Assembly (NCBI RefSeq): GCF_003970795.1
Contig: NZ_RWKW01000036.1
Location: 1 to 34,361, forward strand
DNA from: Aquibium carbonis
GTDB taxonomy: Bacteria; Pseudomonadota; Alphaproteobacteria; Rhizobiales; Rhizobiaceae
Direction of reading: 5' to 3'
DNA: 34,361 nt
Part shown: positions 8,893 through 17,903 of the stretch, one piece after another
Numbering within the stretch: the stretch's first letter is position 1
How the letters are laid out: each line of letters opens with the position of its first letter
Made by a program: the position numbers and the translations under genes
Notes under the pieces: generated by a model
What the model was told of the DNA's origin: nothing
Seen by the model: only the letters and a program-made list of their open reading frames with translations
Databases searched by the model: none

Positions 8893-10503
8893 TCATCCTC
8901 GCAGCACCCCGCCGGCGGCGTGCATGGCCTCGGGCGTGTCGACGTCCAGGAAGGCGCCCTCCCCGATTTCGACATCGACGACGTCGGCCGCACCGCTCTC
9001 GACGATGTGGCGGGCGCCGGTGTCGCCGGTCAGCGCCTCGACATCCGCAAACAGCGCACGCGGCAGGATCACCGGATTGCCGCGCTTGCCATGGAAGGTG
9101 GCGCGCACGATCGCCTGGCCTCCGGCCTCCTCGAAAGCCGCGACCAGCCGATCGAGATCGGCGGCGCTGATGCCGGGCATGTCGCCCAGGATCACCAGCG
9201 CGCCAGCCGCCTCGGGCGGCAAGGCCCGGACGCCTGCCTTCAGCGACGCGGACAGGCCGGTCGCGTAGTCGGAATTGAGCACGATCCGGACGGCCAGCCC
9301 GTCCAGGGCCGCGCGCGCCCTCTCCGCCTGATGGCCGAGCACCACGACGGTCTCCGCCGCGCGGCTCGCCAGAACCCGCCTTGCCGTGCGCGCGAGCAAC
9401 GGTTGCCCGTCGAAATCCGCCATCAGCTTGTTGGGGCCGCCCATGCGGCTCGACCGACCGGCGGCCAGCAGCACGGCATGGACGACAGGCTTCGCTGCGG
9501 GCGACAGGCGCTCGCGCGGCTGCGGCCGGGTCGGAATTTCCATCAGCAACCCGCCGACGCCCATGCCGGCGATCATCGCCGAACTGACCGGCACCCCGGC
9601 GACCAGCCGGTCGAGGATCCAGTCGAAGCCGTTTTCCTTCGGACTGCGCGCACAGCCCGGCGCTCCGATCACGGCCACGTCGCCGACGCTGCCGAGCACC
9701 AGGAGGTTGCCCGGATCGACCGGCATGCCGAAACGCTCCACCACGCCGCCGGCCTTGCGGATCGCGGCCGGGATGACGTCATCGAAATCGCTCACCGCCG
9801 ACGCGCCGAAGACCAGCACCAGATCGTTGCCTGTTGCGGCTTCGGCGATGGCGGCGGCGAGGTCCGCCTCGTCATGGGCGGTTCGCCGTTCGCCCGACAG
9901 GACGCTGCCGGATCGCGCCAACCGCGCCTGCGTAATGCGCGCCGTCTTGTCGAGCACGCTCGGCTTCACGCCCGGCAGCACGGTCTGGACGAGGCCGACC
10001 CGTCGTGCCCGGAAAGCGTGCACGGCGAAGGCGTCACGACCGCCGCACAGGCGCGCGACTTCCTCGACGAGGCCGGCGGCGACGGCGAAGGGGATGATCT
10101 TGACGGTCGCCACCATCTGACCGGCGTTCACGGCGGCGAATTCGGCCACGGTTGCGACGGTGATCGACGGATCGACGGCGTTGATGGCATCAATGAGCGA
10201 GCGATCGACCGTGAACACGCCCGCGGTTTTCGCGTGAAGATTGACCCGTCCGGTCGCGGGCGCCTTCACCTCGATGTTGCGGGTGACGAGCGCGGCCGCG
10301 ATGCGGCGCGCCGCCTCGTCCTCGTCCAGATCGTCGGGGTCCAGAGATGCGACGACGATGGTGCCGACGCCGTCGGCCTCCAGCGCGGCGATGTCGTCGG
10401 CGGTCAGCACGTGACCCTTCTTCAGCTTCCTGCCGCCCGCCGACGTCGCATGGGCGAGGATCGCGCCGGGCGCCTGTGCAACCGGGATCGGACCGAACCT
10501 CAT
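8893..10503 (-). CDS. Molybdopterin-binding / MobA-like nucleotidyltransferase fusion
   Basis: A 536-residue two-domain protein. Residues about 1-320 are a MoeA/MogA-like molybdopterin-binding region; the core (about 170-300) has 'LVFGASAVSDFDDVIPAAIRKAGG' and 'VIGAPGCARSPKENGFDWILDRL'. Residues about 342-536 are an NTP-transferase of the MobA/MocA type, with the nucleotide loop 'LLAAGRSSRMGGPNK' (345-359) and 'ILGDMPG' as metal-binding site. Such proteins make the dinucleotide (probably cytosine) form of the molybdenum cofactor for hydroxylases such as CO dehydrogenase and xanthine dehydrogenase. The ATG at 10503 overlaps the stop of the XdhC C-domain gene (ATGA), showing tight coupling. Upstream in-frame sequence to 10728 lies inside that gene and is not coding in this frame. 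Confidence 0.9.
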   Translation of the reverse strand: MRFGPIPVAQAPGAILAHATSAGGRKLKKGHVLTADDIAALEADGVGTIVVASLDPDDLDEDEAARRIAAALVTRNIEVKAPATGRVNLHAKTAGVFTVDRSLIDAINAVDPSITVATVAEFAAVNAGQMVATVKIIPFAVAAGLVEEVARLCGGRDAFAVHAFRARRVGLVQTVLPGVKPSVLDKTARITQARLARSGSVLSGERRTAHDEADLAAAIAEAATGNDLVLVFGASAVSDFDDVIPAAIRKAGGVVERFGMPVDPGNLLVLGSVGDVAVIGAPGCARSPKENGFDWILDRLVAGVPVSSAMIAGMGVGGLLMEIPTRPQPRERLSPAAKPVVHAVLLAAGRSSRMGGPNKLMADFDGQPLLARTARRVLASRAAETVVVLGHQAERARAALDGLAVRIVLNSDYATGLSASLKAGVRALPPEAAGALVILGDMPGISAADLDRLVAAFEEAGGQAIVRATFHGKRGNPVILPRALFADVEALTGDTGARHIVESGAADVVDVEIGEGAFLDVDTPEAMHAAGGVLRG

Positions 10504-11210
10504 GCCGCGTGGCCTTCGGCCTCTTGCGTAAGTCCGCGCGAACGGAAGGCAGTGATGATTTCGGCAAGCACTGCGACCGCGATTTCGGCAGGGCTGGCCG
10601 CGCCGATGTCGAGGCCGATCGGCGAATGGATGCGTGCAATGGCCGCCTCGCTCGTTCCCATCCCCATCAGCCGCTCGACCCGTTTGGCATGGGTTTTCCG
10701 GCTGCCCAGCGCCCCGACATAGAAGCATTCGGCATCGAGCGCCGCCTTCAATGCGAAATCGTCGATCTTGGGATCGTGCGTGACGGCGGCAACCGCCGTA
10801 TAGGCGTCGAAAGGCTTTTCCTTCAGCACCGTCTCCGGCCAGTCGGCAAACAGCGGCACCCCGGGAAACCGCTCGGGCGTAGCGAAGGCGGTGCGCGGAT
10901 CGATGATCTCGATGTCGTAGCCGGCGATCCGCGCCATCGGCGCCAGCGCCTGGCTGATGTGGACGGCGCCGATCACGACGAGGCGTGCCGGCGGCAGATG
11001 CACGTTGAGGAAGAACGGTCGGCCATCGGCCTCCACCGTGCCCGACCTGCCCGACCGGAACGCCTTTGCGACCGCCGCGCCCAGGTCGCCAGCCACGGCG
11101 TCGCCCTCGCGAACCACGCGGTCGCGCCCGTCCGAAAGATCGGTGACCAGCATCGCCGCCCGGCGCGCCTTGCGCTCGGCGTTGATCTTCTTCAGCGACA
11201 GGGGATCCAT
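10500..11210 (-). CDS. XdhC family protein, C-terminal (Rossmann) half
   Basis: A 236-residue protein dominated by the XdhC C-terminal NAD-binding-like domain: 'LVVIGAVHISQALAPMARIAGYDIEIIDPR' is the dinucleotide-fold entry, and 'AAVTHDPKIDDFALKAAL', 'YVGALGSRKTHAKR' and 'HSPIGLDIGAASPAEIAVAVLAEI' are family signatures. XdhC proteins bind molybdenum cofactor, promote its sulfuration and insert it into xanthine dehydrogenase-type enzymes. The N-terminal XdhC_CoxI domain is supplied by the separate preceding gene. The ATG at 11210 has GGAGG close upstream, 12 bp from the previous stop; the 3' end overlaps the MobA-like start. Confidence 0.9.
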   Translation of the reverse strand: MDPLSLKKINAERKARRAAMLVTDLSDGRDRVVREGDAVAGDLGAAVAKAFRSGRSGTVEADGRPFFLNVHLPPARLVVIGAVHISQALAPMARIAGYDIEIIDPRTAFATPERFPGVPLFADWPETVLKEKPFDAYTAVAAVTHDPKIDDFALKAALDAECFYVGALGSRKTHAKRVERLMGMGTSEAAIARIHSPIGLDIGAASPAEIAVAVLAEIITAFRSRGLTQEAEGHAA

Positions 11211-11222
11211 CGGTGCCTCCGC

Positions 11223-11558
11223 TCAGCCCAGCCGCTCGACATAGACCCGGATGCGGCCGCCGCAGGAAAGCCCCACCTGCCAGGCGGTCTCGTCGGCGAC
11301 CCCGAACTCCAGCATGCGCGGCTTGCCGGTCCCGATGATGTCGACCGCCTCCGCGACCACAGCCCCTTCAACACAGCCGCCGGAGACCGAACCGTGGAAA
11401 TTGCCCTCGGCATCGATCACCAGATGGCTGCCGACGGGCCTTGGCGCAGAGCCCCACGTCTCGACCACGGTCGCGATCGCGACGTCCCTGCCCTCGTTCA
11501 TCCAGCCTTCGGCAATCAGCAGCGGATCGCGGGTCTCGTCGAGTGTCGGATCAGACAT
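11223..11558 (-). CDS. XdhC/CoxI family protein, N-terminal half
   Basis: A 111-residue protein consisting only of the XdhC_CoxI domain: 'VETWGSAPRPVGSHLVID' (32-49), 'GSVSGGCVEGAVV' (56-68) and 'VGLSCGGRIRVYVE' (95-108). Cys62 and Cys99 are the two conserved cysteines, plausibly involved in cofactor sulfuration or molybdopterin binding. In most XdhC proteins this domain is joined to the Rossmann domain encoded here by the next gene, so the two products probably form a complex. The ATG at 11558 follows GGGAGA; the longer open frame to 11666 has no better start and would overlap the upstream VWA gene. Confidence 0.9.
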   Translation of the reverse strand: MSDPTLDETRDPLLIAEGWMNEGRDVAIATVVETWGSAPRPVGSHLVIDAEGNFHGSVSGGCVEGAVVAEAVDIIGTGKPRMLEFGVADETAWQVGLSCGGRIRVYVERLG

Positions 11559-11586
11559 GGTGCGGGTTCTCCCGGCTGGAATATGG

Positions 11587-12831
11587 TCACGCGGCCCGGC
11601 GATTGCCAGGCGCCATGAAACGGCGGGGATCGGCTCCGCGCGGGCGGCTGTCGGAGAGCGAGGCACACAGATCCGTCAGCGCGTTCAGCGTGTGGACGGG
11701 ACGGAACTCGTCGACATGCGGCAGCATCGCCCGCACCCCGCGCGCCCTGGCCTCGAAGCCGTCGAAGCGCAGCAGCGGGTTGAGCCAGACCAGCCGCCTG
11801 CACGACTTGTGCAGCCGCTCCATCTCGACCGTCAGCAATTCGACGTCGTCGCGCTCCAGCCCGTCGGTGATGAGCAGCACGATCGCGCCCTGCCCCAGCA
11901 CCCGCCGCGACCAGAGCCGGTTGAACTCGTGCAGCGTCTCGCCGATCCTCGTACCGCCCGACCAGTCGCGCACGGCGAGCGAGGCATCCGCCAGCGCCTC
12001 GTCGGGATCGCGGTGGCGCATCTGACGCGTGAGGTTGGTGAGCCTGGTGCCGAAGACGAAGGTGTGGACGCGCCTGCGCTTTTCAGCCAGCGCATGCAGG
12101 AAATGCAGGAAGATGCGCGTGTACTGGCTCATCGAACCCGAAATGTCGGCCAGCACGACCAGCGGCGGGTGAATCTCCCTCGGCGAGCGAAACTTCGGCA
12201 GGATCAGGTCGCCGCCGGTGCGCAGGCCCGAGCGCAGCATGGCGCGAGGGTCGGTGCGCCGCCCGCGCGGGTCGGGACGATGGCGGCGCGTCCGAACGAG
12301 ATCGAAGGGCAGCTTCAGCTGGGTGATCGCCCGCTTCGCCTCCGCGATCTCGCGCGCCGTCATCTGCGCGAAATCCTTGCCCCGGAGCACCTCGCTGCCG
12401 GAAAAGGTCAGCCGCGCGTCGACCTCGATCTCGGGCACCTCCTGCGGCTTGCGGTGCTTGTCGTGGCCTTCGAACATGGCGTCCGCAACGCGGCTTTCGG
12501 CAGCGCGCGGCTTCTGCTTCTCGCGCGTGTCGGGCGCCTTTGGCGAAAACATCGCGAGCATCTTTTCCACCAGCTCGCGTGACTTCCAGAACAGCCGAAA
12601 CGCCTCGTCGAAGGTCGCGTGGTCCTCGTGCCGCGTCACCAGGACCGAGTGGAGCACCCAGTAGAAATCCTCGCGGCTGCCGATCCCGGCGGCCAGCACC
12701 GCCTCGATCGCATCCGTCACCGAGGCGGGTCCCACCCGCATGCCCGCCTTGCGCAGGGCGCGGGCGAAATAGACGATGTTGTCGGCCAGCCGCCCGTCGG
12801 CCTTCGCGGCGTTGGGGAAGGCGCCGGACAT
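11587..12831 (-). CDS. CoxE-like VWA domain protein
   Basis: A 414-residue protein with an N-terminal helical region and a C-terminal von Willebrand A domain. The metal-ion-dependent adhesion site is intact: 'ADISGSMS' (Asp229-Ser231-Ser233), a Thr in 'SGGTRIGETL', and Asp in 'ITDGLERDD'. In Oligotropha, CoxD (MoxR ATPase) and CoxE work together to assemble the copper-sulfur-molybdenum centre of CO dehydrogenase; other MoxR/VWA pairs are metal chelatase-like maturation machines. It starts 5 bp after the MoxR gene stop, with a GGAG ribosome site overlapping that stop. The general family call is strong; the CO dehydrogenase-specific label is inferred from the neighbouring XdhC and MobA-like genes. 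Confidence 0.88.
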   Translation of the reverse strand: MSGAFPNAAKADGRLADNIVYFARALRKAGMRVGPASVTDAIEAVLAAGIGSREDFYWVLHSVLVTRHEDHATFDEAFRLFWKSRELVEKMLAMFSPKAPDTREKQKPRAAESRVADAMFEGHDKHRKPQEVPEIEVDARLTFSGSEVLRGKDFAQMTAREIAEAKRAITQLKLPFDLVRTRRHRPDPRGRRTDPRAMLRSGLRTGGDLILPKFRSPREIHPPLVVLADISGSMSQYTRIFLHFLHALAEKRRRVHTFVFGTRLTNLTRQMRHRDPDEALADASLAVRDWSGGTRIGETLHEFNRLWSRRVLGQGAIVLLITDGLERDDVELLTVEMERLHKSCRRLVWLNPLLRFDGFEARARGVRAMLPHVDEFRPVHTLNALTDLCASLSDSRPRGADPRRFMAPGNRRAA

Positions 12832-12836
12832 CCGCC

Positions 12837-13766
<930 letters not shown>

Positions 13767-13798
13767 GCCGACTCCTGACTGTGTGTTTGGCGGTCGCC

Positions 13799-14293
13799 TC
13801 AAAGGACGCGATAGTCGCGGCGATGATAGATCAGCGGCGACTGGTTGTCTCCGATCCGAAGGCCGGTCACGCGTCCGAAGAGCACGCGGTGGGTGGCGAA
13901 GTCCTTCGCCTCGATCAGTTCGCAGTCGAACACGGCGAGCGCGTCCTTCAGCGTCGGCGCGCCGGTCGAGATCGTCTCCCAGCAATCGCCGTCGAAACGT
14001 GTCTCCGGGGGCTTGCCGGTCAGGCCGGCGAAGTCGGCCGACAGGGCCTGATGCTCGGCTGCCAGCGTGTTCAGCGCGAACAAGCCATTGTCCCGAAACA
14101 CGTCGTTCTTGCCGCCGGTGCGGTTAAGGCACACCAGTATGGTCGGCGGGGCGTCCGACACCGAACAGGCGGCAATCACGGTCACGCCCCGCTTGCCGGC
14201 CGGGCCGTCGGTGGTCACGACATGCACGGCGCCGGCAAAATTTGCCATGGCGTCGCGATAGCGGGCCGGTTCGATTTCACTCTTCTTCAACAC
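13799..14293 (-). CDS. Flavin reductase (RutF/HpaC-like)
   Basis: A protein of about 164 residues of the flavin reductase-like split-barrel family, which reduces FMN or FAD with NAD(P)H and passes free reduced flavin to a partner monooxygenase. 'FRDAM/YRDAMANFAGAVHVVTTDGPAGKRGVTV', 'CSVSDAPPTILVCLNR' and 'LFALNTLAAEHQALSADFAGLTGK' are close to RutF. No ATG fits the start: the codons before 'KKSEIEPARY' are GTG TTG at 14293 and 14290, and GAAGGG stands 9 bases before the GTG, which I therefore chose. It is the first gene of the molybdo-hydroxylase maturation operon; no flavin monooxygenase or rut gene is nearby, so its job there may be redox supply to maturation, which is inference. Confidence 0.85.
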   Translation of the reverse strand: MLKKSEIEPARYRDAMANFAGAVHVVTTDGPAGKRGVTVIAACSVSDAPPTILVCLNRTGGKNDVFRDNGLFALNTLAAEHQALSADFAGLTGKPPETRFDGDCWETISTGAPTLKDALAVFDCELIEAKDFATHRVLFGRVTGLRIGDNQSPLIYHRRDYRVL

Positions 14294-14331
14294 CCGGCCA
14301 TGCCCTTCAGCCCATTTCCAACATGTGGCGC

Positions 14332-14359
14332 AATATAGGGCCAGCCGCCAAGGCCACAA
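14332..14359 (-). promoter_or_regulatory. Candidate promoter of the maturation operon
   Basis: On the minus strand TTGTGG (14359-14354) and TATATT (14337-14332) are separated by 16 bases, a fair match to a housekeeping -35/-10 pair. Transcription would begin near 14325, about 30 bases before the GTG start of the flavin reductase. Confidence 0.5.
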
Positions 14360-14368
14360 GCCGCGCAG

Positions 14369-14381
14369 TGTGCATTGCACA
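14369..14381. promoter_or_regulatory. Palindromic operator candidate in the divergent region
   Basis: TGTGCATTGCACA is a perfect 6-1-6 palindrome lying about 10 bp upstream of the -35 of the minus-strand promoter and 78 bp before the start of the divergent binding-protein gene. A second small repeat, GAACG-CTT-CGTTC, follows at 14383-14395. The position suits a regulator acting on one or both directions. No regulator gene is adjacent. Confidence 0.4.
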
Positions 14382-14459
14382 TGAACGCTTCGTTCTTTAC
14401 CAGTTGATGCGAACCAGGCCTTTCCGGCGTGGGCGAGGACCGGTCCGACCCGAGACACG

Positions 14460-15533
14460 ATGCAGAAGGCAGCCTTCACAGCGCTGGTGATCCTCGCCAT
14501 GGCCGGCGCAACCGTCTTCCCGGCCGGCGCGGCATCGATCGGGCTCGCCGCGCCGCTGACCGGCACCACCGAACTGCTCGGCCGGCAGATGCGCGACGGC
14601 GCCGAAACGGCCATCTCCACCGCGCGCGACGGGTCGACGCTGGAAATCGTCGACACGCAGTGTTCGGCCGAAGGCGGCAGCACCGCCGCCGAATTCTTCG
14701 TGGTCGCCGAAGTCGCCGCCGTGACCGGCTTCCTGTGCATGGAAGCCATCGAGGCGGCGATGCCGATCCTCGCCAGGGCCGGCATCCCCGTCATCACCAC
14801 CGGCGTTCGCGTGGCCAGCCTGACAGAACGCCGCGAGCGGACGGGATGGCCCGTCTACCGGCTGGCGCCGCGCACGGATGGCGAGCTGGCGGCGGTCTCG
14901 CGCATTCTCACCAGCCGGTGGCGCGAGGACCTCTTTGCCATCGTCGACGACGGCACGATCTACGGGCGTGAGCTCGCGGAGGGCTTTCGCATCGCCGCCG
15001 AGCAGGCCGGACTGAGCCCCGTCTTCGTCGACACCTTCAGGCCCCAGCTCGAAAACCAGATCGCGCTTGCGGGACGGCTGCGCCGCTCGGGCGCCACCCA
15101 CGTCTTCGCCGGCGGCGATCGCGCCGATCTCGCCATTCTCGGCCGCGATGCGCGGGAACTGGGTTACGACCTGGTGATCGCCGGAGGAGAAGCGCTGCGC
15201 GCGGCCCGCGACGACGTCGACCTCGTGCCCGGCACGCTCATGGTCGCGCCCGTCGACAGAGCCGCGACGGCCGATCCGGCGCTGCTCGAGCGGCTGGCCG
15301 AGCGCCAGGTGCTTCCGGCGGACTACGTCCTGTCCACCCACGCCGCGGTCGAGATCGTCCTCCAGAGCCTCCAGACGGCCGAGGACGACGGCGGCTCGAT
15401 CGCCGCGGCCCTGTCCGGGCAGACGTTCCAGACCGCGCTGGGTCCGGTCCGCTTCGACGACAAGGGCGACTGGATCGGCGAGCATTTCCGGCTGTACCGC
15501 TACGACGGCACGGCCTTCCAACCGATGGACTGA
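14460..15533 (+). CDS. Periplasmic binding protein, branched-chain amino acid type (orphan)
   Basis: A 357-residue protein with a Sec signal peptide of about 24 residues ('MQKAAFTALVILAMAGATVFPAGA') and a type I periplasmic-binding fold of the LivK/leucine-binding kind: 'IGLAAPLTGTTELLGRQMRDGAETAI' opens the mature protein, 'AIPVITTG'-like strands and 'IVDDGTIYGRELAEGFRIAAEQAG' follow. Two cysteines ('DTQCSAEGG' and 'GFLCMEAIE') are placed like the conserved disulphide of the family. No permease or ATPase genes are near, so it either serves a transporter encoded elsewhere or acts as a sensor. The ATG is at 14460. The next gene, a P1-family aminopeptidase, begins 4 bp after its stop, which suggests a peptide or amide-type ligand (inference). 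Confidence 0.85.
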   Translation: MQKAAFTALVILAMAGATVFPAGAASIGLAAPLTGTTELLGRQMRDGAETAISTARDGSTLEIVDTQCSAEGGSTAAEFFVVAEVAAVTGFLCMEAIEAAMPILARAGIPVITTGVRVASLTERRERTGWPVYRLAPRTDGELAAVSRILTSRWREDLFAIVDDGTIYGRELAEGFRIAAEQAGLSPVFVDTFRPQLENQIALAGRLRRSGATHVFAGGDRADLAILGRDARELGYDLVIAGGEALRAARDDVDLVPGTLMVAPVDRAATADPALLERLAERQVLPADYVLSTHAAVEIVLQSLQTAEDDGGSIAAALSGQTFQTALGPVRFDDKGDWIGEHFRLYRYDGTAFQPMD

Positions 15534-15537
15534 ACGC

Positions 15538-16557
15538 ATGGCTTTCCGGGCGGGCACCCGCAATCTCTTCACCGACGTGGCCGGCCTGCGCGTGGGCAAC
15601 GCCGAAGACCCGCGCATCCGCTCGGGCGTCACCGTCGTCGTCTGCGACAAGCCCACCATCGCGGCCGTCCAGGTTCTCGGCGGCGCGCCCGGCACCCGCG
15701 AGACCGACCTGCTCGAACCGCACAACTCGGTCGCGGAGGTGCACGCGATCGTTCTGTCGGGCGGGTCGGCCTTCGGCCTCGATTCCGCGTCCGGCGTCCA
15801 GGCCTGTCTGCGCGAGCGGGGCGTGGGCGTCAGGGTCCACGACCAGTCGATCCCGATCGTCCCGGCGGCGATCCTGTTCGACCTGATCAATGGCGGCGAC
15901 AAGGACTGGGGCCGGTACCCGCCCTATCGCGAACTCGGCTACGAGGCGGCCGAAAGGGCGGCCGAGACCTTCGCCCTGGGCACGGCCGGGGCCGGTTACG
16001 GTGCGCTGACGGCGGGGCTGAAGGGCGGTCTCGGATCGGCCTCGACGGTGCTCGGCAACGGCATCACGGTCTCCGCGCTCGTGGCGGTGAACGCGGTCGG
16101 TGCGGTCACCATGGGCGACACCCGGCATTTCTGGGCGGCGCCCTTCGAGATCGGAAACGAGTTCGGCGGCGCCGGACTGCCGGCATCCGTTCCGGGCGAC
16201 GCCAGCGATGTCCGGCTGAAATTCCGCAGCGGCAATTCGCCCGCCGCCAATACCACGATCGCGGTGATCGCCACGGACGCCGTCCTGAGCAAGGCCGGCG
16301 CCAAGCGGCTGGCGATGTCGGCCCATGACGGCTTCGCACGCGCGATCTGGCCCGCCCACACGCCGGCCGATGGCGATCTGGTGTTCGCGCTCGCCACCGG
16401 CGGCAGCGGCGTCGTTTTGGAAGGCGACGCATCGATCGAACTCGGCGCGGCCGCGGCCGCGACCATGGCGCGCGCGGTCGCCCGGGGGGTTTTCGAGGCT
16501 GAAGCCGCCCCGGGAGACTATTTTCCGACATGGCGGTCGCGTTGGGACCCTCGATGA
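15538..16557 (+). CDS. P1-family (S58, DmpA-like) self-processing aminopeptidase
   Basis: A 339-residue member of the P1/DmpA family of N-terminal nucleophile hydrolases, which cleave themselves into two chains and then remove N-terminal residues from peptides, amides or beta-peptides. The family start 'NLFTDVAGLRVGNAED' and 'IVLSGGSAFGLDSASGV' (71-87) are present. The processing site is 'NTTIAVIATDA': Asn238-Thr239 would be cut, making Thr239 the new N-terminal nucleophile, at the place of Ser250 of DmpA. No signal peptide is seen, so it should act in the cytosol. It is tightly linked (4 bp) to the upstream binding-protein gene. The natural substrate cannot be told from sequence. Confidence 0.9.
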   Translation: MAFRAGTRNLFTDVAGLRVGNAEDPRIRSGVTVVVCDKPTIAAVQVLGGAPGTRETDLLEPHNSVAEVHAIVLSGGSAFGLDSASGVQACLRERGVGVRVHDQSIPIVPAAILFDLINGGDKDWGRYPPYRELGYEAAERAAETFALGTAGAGYGALTAGLKGGLGSASTVLGNGITVSALVAVNAVGAVTMGDTRHFWAAPFEIGNEFGGAGLPASVPGDASDVRLKFRSGNSPAANTTIAVIATDAVLSKAGAKRLAMSAHDGFARAIWPAHTPADGDLVFALATGGSGVVLEGDASIELGAAAAATMARAVARGVFEAEAAPGDYFPTWRSRWDPR

Positions 16558-16632
16558 TCGGCGCCGGGGCTCTGGATCGAAGCGGCCCTTCGGTGGCACA
16601 GTGAGGCGGGGCGAGAAACCGGGAGAACAGCC

Positions 16633-17361
16633 ATGATCCGCAAACTGGCCGCAGCCGCCTCGATCGCCCTGTCGGTCCCGCTCGGCAGCCTTGACGCTTC
16701 GGCGGGAAACATCTCCGCGCTCGAAATTCTCGGCTTCGACGCCGATGCCTCGATCTTCGCCTTCGAGGAACACGGCATCCAGGATGGCTCCGGCTTTCCC
16801 TATGCCAACCGCTTCTATGTCGACGTGGCGACCGACGGCTTCGTTCCGGGCTCGCCGATCCGCGTCAGGATCGACGACGAGAACGCCACACTGGAGGAAG
16901 CCCGGTCGCAGGCGCGGACGCGTGGCCAGGCCATCGTCGCCGATGCCGAACTGGCGCAGAACCGCGGCTACACGGCGGGCTCGAATGCGATCACCGAGCT
17001 TTCCGCCGATCCTCACCGGATGGCGGTCAATCCGCGGCCGGTCATCCCGCCGATCGACACGGCGGTGGAGTTCCGCCTGGAGGAGTACGACCTCGAGGCC
17101 ACCGGCTGCGAAAACCTCGGACCGACCAAGGGCTACCGGCTGCTGCGGGTCGATCTGGCGGCGGGCGGCTCCGTCAGCCTGCTGCACGAGGACAGCCGCA
17201 TTCCCTCCAGCCGCGGCTGTCCGCTCGGCTACCGGATCGGGGCTGTCCAGACCGTCCATCCGGACACGGGCCTGCCATCCTTCGCGGTCCTGATCGCGGT
17301 TCGCTCCTTCGGCTTCGAAGGGCCCAGCTACCACTGGATCGCGGTTGCCGGCCGACTGTGA
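16633..17361 (+). CDS. DUF2259 secreted protein
   Basis: A 242-residue protein with a signal peptide ('MIRKLAAAASIALSVPLGSLDASA', about 24 residues). The mature start 'LEILGFDADASIFAFEEHGIQDGSGFPYANRFYVDVATD' is characteristic of DUF2259, a family of predicted secreted proteins with beta-propeller-like strand repeats; 'HWIAVAGRL' at the end is also typical. Function unknown. The ATG at 16633 has GGGAGA 7 bases upstream. The last codon overlaps the GTG start of the next gene (GTGA), so the two are translationally coupled. Confidence 0.85.
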   Translation: MIRKLAAAASIALSVPLGSLDASAGNISALEILGFDADASIFAFEEHGIQDGSGFPYANRFYVDVATDGFVPGSPIRVRIDDENATLEEARSQARTRGQAIVADAELAQNRGYTAGSNAITELSADPHRMAVNPRPVIPPIDTAVEFRLEEYDLEATGCENLGPTKGYRLLRVDLAAGGSVSLLHEDSRIPSSRGCPLGYRIGAVQTVHPDTGLPSFAVLIAVRSFGFEGPSYHWIAVAGRL

Positions 17362-17846
17362 CCGGCAGGCCTGACCGCAACCGCCTGAAGGCTGCGCTTT
17401 GGCTGCTCGCCGGTTCGCTGGCCTGGGCCCTGGCCATCGGCGCATCCGCGGCCTTGTCCCTGCTGTGGCGGGAGTGGCAGAACCGGGACGCACAGGCCTT
17501 CGTCGTCGCCCTGTTCGGCGCCGGTGCCTTCCTGGCCTATGCGCCCGCCACGATCATCGCGAAATATCTGGGCGGAAAGCGCGCCGAGACGCGCTTTGCC
17601 GCCACCATGGTGCTGCTGGCGGGCGCCACCATCGCGCTGACGGCGGTCTTTTTCGGCTACTGGTACCGTCTCTACTACGCCCGCTGGCACGAACCGGCCT
17701 TCTCGATCGGCTGGACGTTCCAGTACGTCTTCACCATGGCCGCGGCCTTCTATCATTTCCTCGTGCTTGGTCTGCGGATGTACCTGCCGCTCGGGCTGGC
17801 CGCGCTGCTGGCGTTTTCCCTCATGCAGGCGCGCCAGCGGCGTTGA
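17358..17846 (+). CDS. Four-helix integral membrane protein, unknown function
   Basis: A 162-residue hydrophobic protein beginning with GTG at 17358, overlapping the stop of the DUF2259 gene by four bases. Transmembrane segments can be read at about 13-35, 47-67, 79-101 and 125-155 (the last possibly two helices). A basic N-terminus ('MTGRPDRNRLK') and a short basic tail ('QARQRR') favour both ends in the cytosol. I recognise no family. Coupling to the secreted DUF2259 protein suggests the two act together at the cell envelope. purB starts 57 bp downstream. Confidence 0.75.
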   Translation: MTGRPDRNRLKAALWLLAGSLAWALAIGASAALSLLWREWQNRDAQAFVVALFGAGAFLAYAPATIIAKYLGGKRAETRFAATMVLLAGATIALTAVFFGYWYRLYYARWHEPAFSIGWTFQYVFTMAAAFYHFLVLGLRMYLPLGLAALLAFSLMQARQRR

Positions 17847-17903
17847 GGCTGGCGGCCGCGTCTGCTACGGGGTCCGCTTGGCATTCCCCACGAGGACCGA
17901 CGC

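Noticed and set aside
10504-10728. Apparent N-terminal extension of the MobA-like fusion
   Set aside because: This stretch codes for the XdhC C-domain in another frame; the ATGA overlap at 10500-10503 gives the natural start.
15238-17493. 751-codon open frame on the minus strand across the P1 peptidase and DUF2259 genes
   Set aside because: It spans several real plus-strand genes and their gaps and has no motif.
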